A stretch of 64,000 nt of DNA from Gammaproteobacteria bacterium (lineage in GTDB: Bacteria; Pseudomonadota; Gammaproteobacteria; Pseudomonadales; Pseudohongiellaceae): the NCBI GenBank assembly GCA_029246545.1, contig JAQWMX010000005.1, positions 124,001 through 188,000 of the forward strand, in the 5' to 3' direction. Positions 49,105 to 58,927 of this stretch are shown piece by piece. Under the pieces are notes generated by a model. That model saw nothing but the letters and a program-made list of their open reading frames with translations. It had not been told where the DNA came from and did no database searches. How positions within the stretch are numbered: position 1 is the first letter of the stretch; each line of letters opens with the position of its first letter. Position numbers and translations under genes: made by a program.

Positions 49105-50451
49105 ATGGCAAATCTAAGCCCTAAAGAAATTGCTGCAGAACTGGATAAGCATATTGTTGGACAAGATGCTGCCAAGCGCGCAGTAGCAATCGCATTACGT
49201 AATCGTTGGCGCAGAATGAAATTGCCTGAAGAATTACGCAATGAAGTCACTCCTAAAAATATTTTAATGATAGGACCCACCGGTGTTGGGAAAACAGAAA
49301 TTGCACGAAGACTTGCAAGGCTTGCTGGATCTCCATTTATTAAAGTTGAAGCCACCAAGTTTACTGAAGTTGGTTATGTCGGCCGAGATGTTGAGTCTAT
49401 TATTCGTGACCTAGTCGATGTCGCTTATAAGATGTTACGTGAAGAACAGATCGAAAGCCTCGGCACTCAGGCTGCAGATGCAGCAGAAGACAAAGTACTA
49501 GATATATTGTTGCCCGGCCCTTCCTCTCAAGAGAATATCGATCCTTTAAGCGTCACCGAAGCTGATACAAGCACCCGCCAAATTTTTAGAAAAAAATTAC
49601 GCGAAGGTGACTTGGATGACAAAGAAATTGAAATAAAAGTGAGCGATATGGCCGCTGGTATCGAAATTATGGCACCTCCTGGCATGGAAGACATGACTAA
49701 TCAATTAAGCTCAATGTTTTCCAATCTCGGTAGCCAGAGAAAAAAAACTCGCCGAGTAACAGTAAAATCTGCACTAAAATTACTTAAAGATGAAGAAGCT
49801 GCCAAGTTAATTAACGAAGAAGAATTAAAAACTCAAGCTGTTACTAACACTGAGCAAACTGCAATTGTCTTTATTGATGAAATAGATAAAGTTGCCACAA
49901 AGAATGAAACAACAACGGGTGGTGTTTCCAGAGAAGGCGTGCAAAGAGATCTCTTGCCTTTAATTGAAGGCTCCACTGTTACAACTAAATATGGCCCAAT
50001 CAAAACTGACCATATACTCTTTATAGCTTCAGGAGCATTTCACCTGTCCAAACCTTCAGATCTGATTCCTGAATTACAAGGACGCTTACCAATTCGAGTA
50101 GAATTAGATGCGCTCTCAGTGGAAGACTTTACTCGTATACTTACTGAACCAGATGCATCATTAAGCAAACAATACCAAGCACTACTAGCCACAGAAAATC
50201 TCTCTCTGGAATTTACCGAAGATGGCATTCAAAAAATTTCCGAAATTGCCTGGGGAGTTAATGAGAGAACTGAAAATATTGGCGCCCGTCGTTTACATAC
50301 TGTGCTTGAAAAACTACTGGAAGACATATCCTTCCGCGCTAGTGAACTGGTCGAAAGTGGCAAAGATTCGTTTATTGTCGATGCGGCTTTTGTTGAATTC
50401 ACTTTAAATGAGCTTTCTCAAAATGAAGATCTCAGCCGCTTTATTTTATAA
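49105..50451 (+). CDS. hslU: ATP-dependent protease ATPase HslU
   Basis: This 448-residue AAA+ unfoldase feeds substrates into HslV. It has Walker [16 protein letters not shown] (~56-70), the pore region GYVGRDVES (~91-99), an intermediate domain (~110-240), Walker [12 protein letters not shown] (~252-262) and the arginine and sensor motifs near [18 protein letters not shown] (~389-406). The tail ends in SRFIL, the HslV-docking C terminus. The hslVU operon is complete. Confidence 0.96.
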   Translation: MANLSPKEIAAELDKHIVGQDAAKRAVAIALRNRWRRMKLPEELRNEVTPKNILMIGPTGVGKTEIARRLARLAGSPFIKVEATKFTEVGYVGRDVESIIRDLVDVAYKMLREEQIESLGTQAADAAEDKVLDILLPGPSSQENIDPLSVTEADTSTRQIFRKKLREGDLDDKEIEIKVSDMAAGIEIMAPPGMEDMTNQLSSMFSNLGSQRKKTRRVTVKSALKLLKDEEAAKLINEEELKTQAVTNTEQTAIVFIDEIDKVATKNETTTGGVSREGVQRDLLPLIEGSTVTTKYGPIKTDHILFIASGAFHLSKPSDLIPELQGRLPIRVELDALSVEDFTRILTEPDASLSKQYQALLATENLSLEFTEDGIQKISEIAWGVNERTENIGARRLHTVLEKLLEDISFRASELVESGKDSFIVDAAFVEFTLNELSQNEDLSRFIL

Positions 50452-50474
50452 TTAAAACTCAATTTATTTGCCCT

Positions 50475-50870
50475 ATGCAGCCTACAGATATAAAACTCCA
50501 TCGCAAATCAGGAATATTAGAACTACATTACGGTGATGGCGTTTACGAGCTCTTTGCTGAATTTCTTAGAGTCTATTCACCTTCTGCCGAAGTCAGAGGG
50601 CACGGCCCTGGCCAAGAGGTACTCCAAGTTGGTAAAAAAAATGTACTTATTACAAAAGTAGATCAAGTAGGGAACTACGCTCTTCGTCTACACTTTGACG
50701 ACGACCACAATACAGGGATTTATTCGTGGGATTACTTCCGGGATTTATGTCTGAATCAATCAGCAATGTGGGAGAATTACTTAGAAAAGCTTCAGGCTGC
50801 TAATGCTAGTAGAGAAACTTTATCCAAAGACACACAAGTAGTAACAATAACTCCACTTAAAGCAAAATAA
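50475..50870 (+). CDS. DUF971 (gamma-butyrobetaine hydroxylase-like N-terminal) protein
   Basis: This 131-residue protein matches the DUF971/GBBH-like_N family: PTDIKLHRKSGILELHYGDG (~3-22), FAEFLRVYSPSAEVRGHGPG (~27-46) and YALRLHFDDDHNTGIYSWDY (~68-87). Such domains are also found at the start of plant and bacterial proteins with scaffold or hydroxylase domains, but the stand-alone function is unknown. The place between hslU and ubiE is a conserved synteny in pseudomonads. Confidence 0.85.
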   Translation: MQPTDIKLHRKSGILELHYGDGVYELFAEFLRVYSPSAEVRGHGPGQEVLQVGKKNVLITKVDQVGNYALRLHFDDDHNTGIYSWDYFRDLCLNQSAMWENYLEKLQAANASRETLSKDTQVVTITPLKAK

Positions 50871-50903
50871 GCTCTTCTTTATCTGATGAGCTATAATTAG
50901 CTC

Positions 50904-51665
50904 ATGAACGAAAGTAACAACGATAAAACTACCGACTTTGGTTATCAAGAAGTGCCAGTTGAAGATAAAGCTGAGCATGTTGCTAATGTATTCCACTCTG
51001 TAGCTCGAAATTACGACATTATGAATGACATAATGTCTATAGGATCGCATCGTCTTATTAAAAATTTTACCGTGCAATTAACAGCCCTTCGGTCAGGGCA
51101 AACTGTACTCGACCTCGCAGGTGGTACTGGTGATTTCTCTTTACAGTTTTCACCTATTGTAGGAATCAATGGACAAGTTGTATTAGCTGATATAAATGAA
51201 TCAATGCTGCGTGTCGGTCGAGATAGGATAATAGACAAAGGAAACTTAACAAACATTTCATACAGTCTTGCTGATGCTGAAAAACTACCATTTTCTGAAA
51301 ACAGTTTCGATTGTGTTTGTATTGCATATGGCCTTAGAAATGTAACGGACAAAAATGCGGCTTTACACTCAATGTTTAAGGTAGTTAAACCAGGAGGCAG
51401 AGTTGTTGTTTTAGAGTTTTCAAAACCGCGCAAACAATTAGTAAGTAAGGCCTATGATTTGTATTCTAAGTTATGGCCCTTTGCCGGAAAACTAGTTAGT
51501 GGTGATAGTGAAAGCTACCAATATCTTGTGGAATCTATACGCATGCACCCTGATCAAGAAACATTAAAAGCAATGTTCTTAGATGCTGGATTCCAAAAAT
51601 GCGAATACCATGATGTTATGGATGGAATCTGTGCCATTCATATCGGCTACAAAGATGCCGTTTAA
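50904..51665 (+). CDS. ubiE: Ubiquinone/menaquinone C-methyltransferase UbiE
   Basis: This 253-residue SAM methyltransferase methylates the ring carbon of demethyl-quinone intermediates. Motifs are YDIMNDIMSIGSHRLIKN (~38-55), SAM-binding VLDLAGGTGDFSLQF (~68-82) and AYGLRNVTDK (~141-150). It overlaps the ubiJ start by 11 bases, so ubiE–ubiJ–ubiB form one translationally coupled quinone operon. Confidence 0.96.
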   Translation: MNESNNDKTTDFGYQEVPVEDKAEHVANVFHSVARNYDIMNDIMSIGSHRLIKNFTVQLTALRSGQTVLDLAGGTGDFSLQFSPIVGINGQVVLADINESMLRVGRDRIIDKGNLTNISYSLADAEKLPFSENSFDCVCIAYGLRNVTDKNAALHSMFKVVKPGGRVVVLEFSKPRKQLVSKAYDLYSKLWPFAGKLVSGDSESYQYLVESIRMHPDQETLKAMFLDAGFQKCEYHDVMDGICAIHIGYKDAV

Positions 51666-52266
51666 CCTGCTATTAAGTTCAGCCTTATCGAATGCAGAAA
51701 CTTTATTAAATAGAGCTATTATGCTCGACCCCAAGACCAAAAATAAACTTACTAATCTACATGGAACAATATTCTCCATTAAATGTACCAGCCCTGAATT
51801 TTCAATTTTTATAACAGTTCTTGAGGAAGGTTTTTCACTATCGCCTGTTATGGCAGGTGAAGCTAATGCTGAAATTTCCGGCTCTGCTCATGAATTATCT
51901 AAATTACTTTTCGCAAAAGAGAAAAGCAACGTCATACGAAATAATAAAATCTTTCTTAAGGGTGATGCTAACAGCATTCAAGATTTACAAACTATTATTT
52001 TTGAACTTGATATAGATTGGGAATATCATCTGAGCAAAATTATAGGTGATATACCAACTCAAGTTCTAAGTGAAAGTTTAGATTCAATGAAAAATTTTTT
52101 AAATGAGAGTGCTGACAGTTTTAAAATTGATATTAATGAATATATCCATGAAGAAGTAAAATTAATCCCAACTGCTCATGAACTGGAAGACTTCTATTAT
52201 CGAATTGACGCCTTGAGGTTACGTTTAGATCGCAACCATGCCAGGTTAATTAGGCTAGAAATATAA
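51655..52266 (+). CDS. ubiJ: Ubiquinone biosynthesis accessory factor UbiJ
   Basis: This 203-residue protein with an SCP2-like lipid-binding domain (about 15-110) and helical C terminus supports the UbiI–UbiH–UbiF metabolon with UbiK. An ATG at 51583 is in frame but would overlap ubiE by 83 bases. The start MPFNLLLSSALSNAETLLNR at 51655 matches family N termini and is chosen. It is flanked by ubiE and ubiB as in E. coli and Pseudomonas. Sequence conservation is low, so the call leans on order. Confidence 0.87.
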   Translation: MPFNLLLSSALSNAETLLNRAIMLDPKTKNKLTNLHGTIFSIKCTSPEFSIFITVLEEGFSLSPVMAGEANAEISGSAHELSKLLFAKEKSNVIRNNKIFLKGDANSIQDLQTIIFELDIDWEYHLSKIIGDIPTQVLSESLDSMKNFLNESADSFKIDINEYIHEEVKLIPTAHELEDFYYRIDALRLRLDRNHARLIRLEI

Positions 52267-52316
52267 GTTAATAAAATATGCTATGGTTGCCGCCCCAATA
52301 ATTTAAATAATTAATT

Positions 52317-53954
52317 GTGAAGAAATATTTACGCCTTATATCAATTTTTCGGGTTGCTGCACGCTACAACCTACAAGAACTATTCAATGAATTTGAATTG
52401 AATAGGCTTGCAAAATTTTTGCTTAAACTACCTTTCAAATCTGATTCAGAATCAGCAGCACTTACTAGAGGCGCTCGTTTACGTTTAGCCTTAGAAGAAC
52501 TCGGCCCAATATTCATTAAATTTGGCCAACTACTCTCAACACGTCGAGACATGCTGCCATTAGATATAGCAGATGAGCTTGCCAAACTTCAAGACCAAGT
52601 AGCTCCCTTCGATGGTGTTGAAGCCCAAGCAATTATTGAGCAAGCGCTTGGTAATAAAATAAATAAAATATTTAATAACTTCTCCAACACCCCGCTTGCC
52701 TCAGCATCTATTGCACAAGTTCATGCTGCTAATTTAATCAGCGGTGAAGAAGTCGTTATTAAGGTTGTCCGACCCGACATCGATAAAATAATTGATCAGG
52801 ATTTAGCCCTATTAAATTTACTTGCATCATTTATCGAAAATTTTACAAAAAGCGGAAAACGTTTACGCGCTAAAGAAATCATAAAAGACTATGACTTTGT
52901 CATCCATGACGAACTCAATTTACAAGCAGAAGGTGCAAATGGCACCCAGCTAAGAAAAAACTTTGAAAACAATCACGTTCTTTACGTCCCAAAAATATAT
53001 TGGGATTACACACGCAAAAACGTGTTAGTCATGGAGCGTATTCATGGCATACCAATAAGCCACATTAATGAACTTACAAAAGCCAATATTGATTTAAAAA
53101 AGCTTGCTGAAACGGGAGTAGAAATATTTTTTACTCAGGTTTTTGAGCACAGTTTTTTTCATGCTGATATGCATCCAGGCAATATTTTTGTTTCTAGGGA
53201 ACATACTGATCAGCCGCAATATATTGCTTTAGATTGCGCAATTTTTAGCAGCCTAAGTGAAGACGACCAGCAATATCTGGCTAAAAATTTACTGGCCATT
53301 TTTAAGCGAGATTACCGAAAAGTGGCTGAATTACATATAGAGTGCGGCTGGGTTCCTGCTGATACTCCGGTGCATGCCTTTGAAGCAACAATGCGTAGTG
53401 TATGTGAACCTATATTTGAAAAACCCCTCCGGGACATTTCATTTGGTCTTCTTTTACTCCAACTGTTCCGTACTGCTGGACGCTTCAATATGGAATTGCA
53501 GCCTTCTTTAGTTTTATTACAAAAAACCATGTTGAATGTTGAAGGCCTAGGTAAAGAATTGTATCCAGAATTAGACCTCTGGCAAACTGCTTTACCCTTT
53601 TTGGAAAATTGGCAAAAAAGACGCTTGTCCCCTTGGAGAAATATAAAGAAATTAAAAGACAAATTCCCAGAATTAATAGAGCAATTACCTGAAATTCCAG
53701 AGCTGGTGTATGACTTTTTGTCTGATTCTCGGTCTTCTAGAAGGCAGGCACAGCGTATGATGAATGAACACACTAGATCTCGTATGCAATTCCATCGTTT
53801 ACAATCCCAAAAACGTTTACGTTTTGGAATTGGTGCCCTACTTTTAGCTGGACTTATGATGTTTACAGATTTAGGGGGGTGGATGGATTCAATACCTCTA
53901 GAAGTATGGTTACTAAGCTTTAGCGGAATAGGTTTATTGTATTTTCGCCGCTAA
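52317..53954 (+). CDS. ubiB: Ubiquinone biosynthesis ATPase/kinase-like protein UbiB
   Basis: This 545-residue protein of the UbiB/ADCK family has the KxGQ-type motif FIKFGQLLSTRRDMLP (~64-79), Ala-rich loop ASASIAQVHAA (~127-137), catalytic-loop region HADMHPGNIFV (~285-295) and two C-terminal membrane helices (~505-545). It is an atypical kinase fold that aids lipid-soluble intermediates. The start is GTG 52317. It ends the ubi operon. Confidence 0.95.
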   Translation: MKKYLRLISIFRVAARYNLQELFNEFELNRLAKFLLKLPFKSDSESAALTRGARLRLALEELGPIFIKFGQLLSTRRDMLPLDIADELAKLQDQVAPFDGVEAQAIIEQALGNKINKIFNNFSNTPLASASIAQVHAANLISGEEVVIKVVRPDIDKIIDQDLALLNLLASFIENFTKSGKRLRAKEIIKDYDFVIHDELNLQAEGANGTQLRKNFENNHVLYVPKIYWDYTRKNVLVMERIHGIPISHINELTKANIDLKKLAETGVEIFFTQVFEHSFFHADMHPGNIFVSREHTDQPQYIALDCAIFSSLSEDDQQYLAKNLLAIFKRDYRKVAELHIECGWVPADTPVHAFEATMRSVCEPIFEKPLRDISFGLLLLQLFRTAGRFNMELQPSLVLLQKTMLNVEGLGKELYPELDLWQTALPFLENWQKRRLSPWRNIKKLKDKFPELIEQLPEIPELVYDFLSDSRSSRRQAQRMMNEHTRSRMQFHRLQSQKRLRFGIGALLLAGLMMFTDLGGWMDSIPLEVWLLSFSGIGLLYFRR

Positions 53955-54071
53955 GTCCTTGAATCTCGCACTATTAACCCCAAATAGAGTATTCTAGACG
54001 CTTATAATAGACATATAAGTAGACACATTTAAGTCGTCTTTTAATTAACCCAAAAAACATTGGAGCTGGAC

Positions 54072-54458
54072 ATGGTAGTGAGCTGGCTGGATCAGCTAAA
54101 GTGGAATGAGGAAGGATTACTGCCTGTAATTGCGCAGGATGTGGTTTCAGGTCGAATTCTCATGCAAGCTTGGATTAACCGCGAAGCCCTGCTTGCTGCT
54201 CAAAATGAAAATCGTGCAGTTTATTGGTCAAGATCACGCAGTGAGCTTTGGCGTAAAGGCGAAGAGTCAGGTCATGTACAAAAGCTTAACGGAATTTATT
54301 TGGATTGCGATGCTGACAGTCTAATTTATGAAGTTGAACAAATCGGCGGTATAGCCTGCCATACTGGCCGCATTTCTTGTTTTTATCGAAAACTAGAAAA
54401 TAATGCTTGGCAGGAAATAGACTCAATCATAAAAGAACCAAAAGAAATTTATAAATAG
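54072..54458 (+). CDS. hisI: Phosphoribosyl-AMP cyclohydrolase
   Basis: This 128-residue zinc enzyme opens the purine ring of phosphoribosyl-AMP in histidine synthesis. Visible parts are [20 protein letters not shown] (~12-31), the [13 protein letters not shown] metal site (~77-89) and [13 protein letters not shown] (~96-108). A TTG at 54060 is in frame, but a GGAG site (54062-54065) six bases before ATG 54072 decides for the latter. hisE is a separate gene 18 bases on, unlike the fused enteric hisIE. Confidence 0.94.
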   Translation: MVVSWLDQLKWNEEGLLPVIAQDVVSGRILMQAWINREALLAAQNENRAVYWSRSRSELWRKGEESGHVQKLNGIYLDCDADSLIYEVEQIGGIACHTGRISCFYRKLENNAWQEIDSIIKEPKEIYK

Positions 54459-54476
54459 TAGAACAAGGCTCGAATA

Positions 54477-54809
54477 ATGGCTGATACGCTTACTAAACTT
54501 GCAAAAATTATCGAGGAAAGAAAAGATCAAGACCCCTCGACCTCTTATGTTGCACTACTACAGAGTAGCGGGTTGAATAAAATTCTGGAAAAAGTTGGCG
54601 AGGAAGCAATAGAAACAATTCTAGCTGCTCGAGATATTCAACAGGGGGATGATAAATCCAAACTAATCTACGAAACTGCTGACCTTTGGTTTCATACACT
54701 AGTAATGTTATCAAAATTTGAACTTGGCCCTCAGGAAGTTCTCGACGAATTGGAAAAACGATTTGGCACATCTGGACTAGATGAAAAAGCATCGCGCGGA
54801 ACTGGCTAG
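54477..54809 (+). CDS. hisE: Phosphoribosyl-ATP pyrophosphohydrolase
   Basis: This 110-residue all-helical enzyme removes pyrophosphate from phosphoribosyl-ATP, the step before HisI. The MazG-like metal motif is seen in [16 protein letters not shown] (~37-52) and [17 protein letters not shown] (~61-77). It is stand-alone, next to hisI and followed by tatA, the pseudomonad order. Confidence 0.94.
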   Translation: MADTLTKLAKIIEERKDQDPSTSYVALLQSSGLNKILEKVGEEAIETILAARDIQQGDDKSKLIYETADLWFHTLVMLSKFELGPQEVLDELEKRFGTSGLDEKASRGTG

Positions 54810-54863
54810 AACGCTACAATGTGCGACTATTTACATTAATTTTTAACTTAGTAGGAGAACATT

Positions 54864-55115
54864 ATGGGATTCGGTGGAATTGGAATTTGGCAACTGGTTA
54901 TTATTCTAGTCATTATCCTTCTTGTGTTTGGCACCAAGAAGCTGAAAAACCTCGGTGGAGATTTAGGCGGCGCAATTAAAGGCTTTAAAAGTGCTATGGA
55001 TGAAGGCGATAAAGACAAAGGTGAGGATGCAGCACAAGCCAAAATCAGCGATGAAGATGAGGGTGATACCTTTGACGTTAAGGCTGAACAAGTTGAAGAG
55101 GAAAATAAGTCCTAA
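54864..55115 (+). CDS. tatA: Sec-independent translocase TatA
   Basis: This 83-residue protein has one short membrane helix (~6-22), the [20 protein letters not shown] hinge and amphipathic helix (~27-46) and an acidic charged tail. TatA oligomers form the transient pore for folded Tat substrates. An AGGAG site lies 7 bases before ATG 54864. It is the first gene of tatABC. Confidence 0.95.
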   Translation: MGFGGIGIWQLVIILVIILLVFGTKKLKNLGGDLGGAIKGFKSAMDEGDKDKGEDAAQAKISDEDEGDTFDVKAEQVEEENKS

Positions 55116-55136
55116 TCTGATTTAAAAGGCTTTCCT

Positions 55137-55583
55137 ATGACTGGCGTCGGTTTTTTTGAAATATTACTCATTGCTGTTGTTGGCTTATTAATTCTTGGGC
55201 CTGACAAGCTTCCTGGTGCTTTACGCACAATGGCTTTATGGATGGGTCGCTTCAGGCGCAGTTTTGATGACATTAAACGAGATATAGAAAAAGAAATTGG
55301 TGCAGATGATATTCGCCGCCAACTTCGTAACGAAGCCATCATGGATAAATTCCAGGAAGGTAAAAAACAGATTACTGATACTGTAGATAAAGCTAAAAAG
55401 CAAACAGATAGCATCAAAAGCAATTTAGACCTCAAGCAGCAAATTTTAGATAGCGGTAAATCTAAAGCCGATAGCCCAACTGATAATTCTAAACCAGCAG
55501 ATCCTGTAGTGAGTCCATCTTCACCTGAAAGCCTAGCACCTCAAACTAAAGCTTCAAAAGAACCTAAAGAGCCGAATAGTTAA
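55137..55583 (+). CDS. tatB: Sec-independent translocase TatB
   Basis: This 148-residue protein has the start VGFFEILLIAVVGLLILGPD (~4-23, conserved Glu and Gly-Pro) and a long amphipathic helix RTMALWMGRFRRSFDDIKRD. The C-terminal half is Ser/Pro/Lys-rich and disordered. TatB with TatC recognises twin-arginine signals. It is directly followed by tatC. Confidence 0.94.
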   Translation: MTGVGFFEILLIAVVGLLILGPDKLPGALRTMALWMGRFRRSFDDIKRDIEKEIGADDIRRQLRNEAIMDKFQEGKKQITDTVDKAKKQTDSIKSNLDLKQQILDSGKSKADSPTDNSKPADPVVSPSSPESLAPQTKASKEPKEPNS

Positions 55584-55584
55584 C

Positions 55585-56367
55585 ATGGCGCTCGAAAACG
55601 ACCCTAAAGAACAACCTCTTATTTCACATTTAGTTGAATTGCGTGATCGCATTTTGCGCTGCCTACTTGTCGTAGGAATAATTTTTCTCTGCCTGTTTCC
55701 ATTTGCAAATGATATTTACACCTTCGTAGCTACACCATTATTAAATGTGCTCCCTGATGGCGCACAAATGATCGCAACTCAAGTTACTTCGCCATTTTTT
55801 GCTCCTTTTAAACTAGCTTTTTTTACTGCAGTGCTCATTTCTGTTCCATTTCTTTTACACCAACTTTGGGCTTTTATTGCACCAGGTCTTTATAAAAACG
55901 AAATCAAGACAGCCTTTCCAATCTTAATTTCAAGCATCATACTTTTCTATTTAGGCATCGCTTTTTCTTATTTCATAGTCCTAGGATTTATTTTTGGATT
56001 TTTTACATCAGTTGCTCCAGATGGAGTAGCCATCATGACCGACATTAATGAATATCTAAATTTTGTTCTATTAATGTTTTTTGCATTCGGCTTAACCTTT
56101 GAAATACCAATCGCAACTATTTTATTAATAATTTCAGGAGCAACTACACCTGAAAAATTAACGAAAAAAAGACCTTATGTCGTCATCGGTTGTTTTGTCG
56201 CAGGCATGCTACTTACGCCAGCTGATCCTTTTTCACAGTCCATGCTTGCCATCCCCATGTGGATGTTATTCGAAGCTGGTGTAATCGCCGGTAAAATCAT
56301 CTATAAAAAAGATGAGGAAGATGAAAGTGATGATGTTGAGGAAAAGGAAGGAAATGAAGAAGTATAA
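55585..56367 (+). CDS. tatC: Sec-independent translocase TatC
   Basis: This 260-residue inner-membrane protein with six helices is the twin-arginine receptor. The cytoplasmic N-terminal motif PLISHLVELRDRILRCL (~10-26), SAFAPGLY-like WAFIAPGLYKNE (~95-106) and the acidic tail DEEDESDDVEEKEGNEE are seen. It starts 1 base after tatB and ends just before intergenic repeat copy 3. Confidence 0.96.
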   Translation: MALENDPKEQPLISHLVELRDRILRCLLVVGIIFLCLFPFANDIYTFVATPLLNVLPDGAQMIATQVTSPFFAPFKLAFFTAVLISVPFLLHQLWAFIAPGLYKNEIKTAFPILISSIILFYLGIAFSYFIVLGFIFGFFTSVAPDGVAIMTDINEYLNFVLLMFFAFGLTFEIPIATILLIISGATTPEKLTKKRPYVVIGCFVAGMLLTPADPFSQSMLAIPMWMLFEAGVIAGKIIYKKDEEDESDDVEEKEGNEEV

Positions 56368-56380
56368 CTCTAGCGTCTTT

Positions 56381-56500
56381 GGGAGACGTCATGAGTATAG
56401 TCTAGTCAAAGAATAAATTTGAGAAAAAGCATAGTTTACAAATAGTAAATGAGCATTTTTATTCAACTTTTAACTCTAAATTAGTAAGTGTAATAGCTTT
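56381..56500. repeat. Intergenic repeat family, copy 3
   Basis: This copy aligns along its length with copy 2 at 32576-32700. Shared blocks are CGTCATGAG, CAAAG, TTTGA, TTACAAATAGTAA with TGA, TTTTAAC and GTAATAGCT, with variable bases between. As with copy 2 before hemE, it runs up to the minus-strand dtd stop codon (56502-56504). It lies between the convergent tatC and dtd genes. Confidence 0.65.
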
Positions 56501-56501
56501 C

Positions 56502-56939
56502 TTAACTGTTTAATAAAAAAGTTACTGGTCCATCATTGACCAAACTAACCTGCATATCTGCACCAAATTTTCCACTGGCAACATGATCATATTGAGACTG
56601 TAATTGATGCATAAAATAGTGGTATAACTCTTTAGCCTCACGAGGCGCTTTAGCTGTAGAAAAGCTAGGACGCAAACCTCGGTTAGTATCAGCTGCCAAA
56701 GTAAATTGTGAAATAATTAGTAAACCACCTTGAATATCATTGACACTTAAATTCATTTTACCTTCGGTGTCAGGAAAAACTCGATAAGCTAGAATTTTAT
56801 TGAGCAACGTATCTGCATCCGCCCTCTCATCTTCTTTTTCAATACCTAGAAGAACTAAAAGACCTTTTCCTATTTCTCCAACCGTTTCACTACCTATTTC
56901 GACTGAAGCTGAAGTAACTCTTTGAATAAGTGCTAACAT
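56502..56939 (-). CDS. dtd: D-aminoacyl-tRNA deacylase
   Basis: This 145-residue enzyme removes D-amino acids (and glycine from tRNA-Ala) mischarged on tRNA. Motifs are [12 protein letters not shown] (~28-39), [17 protein letters not shown] (~77-93) and the C-terminal [10 protein letters not shown] (~133-142, where most relatives have NSGPVT). The cross-subunit Gly-cis-Pro of GPVT is kept. It lies 32 bases downstream of typA on the same strand. Confidence 0.94.
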   Translation of the reverse strand: MLALIQRVTSASVEIGSETVGEIGKGLLVLLGIEKEDERADADTLLNKILAYRVFPDTEGKMNLSVNDIQGGLLIISQFTLAADTNRGLRPSFSTAKAPREAKELYHYFMHQLQSQYDHVASGKFGADMQVSLVNDGPVTFLLNS

Positions 56940-56971
56940 TGTTTAATCATATCGACTCGGTAAATATTTTT

Positions 56972-58798
56972 CTATCCCCTATTTTCAGATCCACGCGCTT
57001 TTCGTTTACGCTCATTCTCAGTAAGGTACATTTTTCTTATACGAACGGTTTGCGGTGTTATCTCTACAAGCTCGTCTGCTTCGATAAATTCCATCGCCTG
57101 CTCTAAACTATGTCGAATCGGAGAATTTAGAATTAAGTTTTCATCAGTTCCTGCTGCACGAATATTGGTAAGTTGTTTAGCTTTGGTTGGGTTAACTGCT
57201 AGATCATTTTCTCTACTGTGCAAGCCAACGACCATCCCTTCATAAACTTCTATGGCTGGATCAACAAAAAGCCTGCCTCTATCTTGTAGCGTAAATAGTG
57301 CAAACGCCAAAGTTTTACCCTTAACCATAGAAACCAGCACACCTCGATTACGCTTGGCAATTTCTCCTTCTTTAACCGGTCCATAGTGATCAAAGATATG
57401 CGTCATAATACCTGTGCCTGAAGTCATTCCTAGAAACATCGTTCTGAATCCGATTAAACCACGCGTAGGAATTATAAAGCTAATACGCATCCGTCCTTTA
57501 TTGTCAGACACCATATCTTGCATTTCAGCTTTACGATTACCGAGTTCTTCGATCACGCCACCTTGATGTTCATCATCAACATCGAGTACTAACATTTCAT
57601 AGGGTTCATGATTAACCCCATCAATTTCTTTAATAACCACTTGTGGTCTAGAAACTGCAAGCTCAAAACCCTCTCGCCGCATACTTTCTATAAGTACTGA
57701 AAGATGTAACTCTCCACGTCCTGAAACAATAAATTTATCAGCGGTATCGCCTTGCTCTACTCGAAGTGCAACATTATGAATCAACTCTTGATCCAATCTT
57801 TCTTTAATATTTCGACTAGTGACATACTTACCTTCTAAGCCAGCAAAAGGAGAATCATTGACTTGAAAAGTCATAGTAACCGTAGGTTCATCAACTGACA
57901 GAGGCGGTAAAGCATCAATATTTTCTGGATCACACAAAGTGTCTGAAATATTCAACTTCTCAATACCAGTAATACAAACAATATCTCCTGCCCCAGCGGA
58001 ATCAGCATCGATTCGTTCGAGCCCCATATAAGTTTTAACCTGCCCAACTTTTGCTTTTCTGGTATTGCCCTCAATATCTACTAGAACAACTGGCATATTA
58101 GTTTTAACCGAACCACGAGTAATTCGTCCTACACCAATAACCCCAACATAGGATGAATAATCGAGTGCTGAGATTTGCATTTGCAACGGGCCATCTTGGT
58201 CAACATCTGGTGGTGGAACTTTATCCACAATTAATTGAAATAAAGGCGTCATGTCTTCAGCAAGATCATCAGCTTCAATTCCTGCGACTCCATTGATAGC
58301 TGAAGCGTAAATCACTGGGAAATCAAGTTGTTCTTCAGTCGCGCCTAGGCGATCAAACAGATCAAACACTTCGTTTAATACCCAATCTGGGCGTGCACCT
58401 TCTCGGTCCACTTTGTTTATAACGACAATTGGTTTTAATCCGCGTGCGAAAGCTTTTTGGGTGACAAAGCGGGTTTGCGGCATCGGCCCATCAACAGCAT
58501 CAACAAGTAAGAGCACGCAATCAACCATGGATAAAACGCGTTCTACTTCACCACCAAAGTCAGCATGACCAGGAGTATCTACAATATTGACTCGGTAATT
58601 CTGCCAATTCACAGCTGTATTTTTTGCAAGGATAGTAATACCGCGTTCTTTCTCTTGATCATTAGAGTCCATTACACGCTCTACTTCCTTACCGCGTGTA
58701 TCCAAAGTTCCAGACTGGGAAAGAAGCTTATCTACAAGTGTGGTCTTACCATGATCAACATGAGCAATAATGGCAACATTTCGAATTTTATCTATCAC
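56972..58798 (-). CDS. typA: Ribosome-associated GTPase TypA/BipA
   Basis: This 608-residue translational GTPase is related to EF-G and LepA and needed for ribosome assembly at low temperature and stress. The G motifs are [15 protein letters not shown] (~12-26), [14 protein letters not shown] (~73-86) and NKVDR (~128-132), followed by domain II, III, V and the BipA-specific C-terminal domain (~490-605). It is complete and of normal length. Confidence 0.96.
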   Translation of the reverse strand: MIDKIRNVAIIAHVDHGKTTLVDKLLSQSGTLDTRGKEVERVMDSNDQEKERGITILAKNTAVNWQNYRVNIVDTPGHADFGGEVERVLSMVDCVLLLVDAVDGPMPQTRFVTQKAFARGLKPIVVINKVDREGARPDWVLNEVFDLFDRLGATEEQLDFPVIYASAINGVAGIEADDLAEDMTPLFQLIVDKVPPPDVDQDGPLQMQISALDYSSYVGVIGVGRITRGSVKTNMPVVLVDIEGNTRKAKVGQVKTYMGLERIDADSAGAGDIVCITGIEKLNISDTLCDPENIDALPPLSVDEPTVTMTFQVNDSPFAGLEGKYVTSRNIKERLDQELIHNVALRVEQGDTADKFIVSGRGELHLSVLIESMRREGFELAVSRPQVVIKEIDGVNHEPYEMLVLDVDDEHQGGVIEELGNRKAEMQDMVSDNKGRMRISFIIPTRGLIGFRTMFLGMTSGTGIMTHIFDHYGPVKEGEIAKRNRGVLVSMVKGKTLAFALFTLQDRGRLFVDPAIEVYEGMVVGLHSRENDLAVNPTKAKQLTNIRAAGTDENLILNSPIRHSLEQAMEFIEADELVEITPQTVRIRKMYLTENERKRKARGSENRG

Positions 58799-58927
58799 TA
58801 TGATTTCCTGTCGGAAGGGGCTGAAAAATGTGGCGCATTATAGCGGATTGCTTGGTTTAAAACAGGAAAACTATCTGTTGAAGAAATCTATAGGAAATTA
58901 GTGGTAACAGGTAAATCTAAACAGTGC

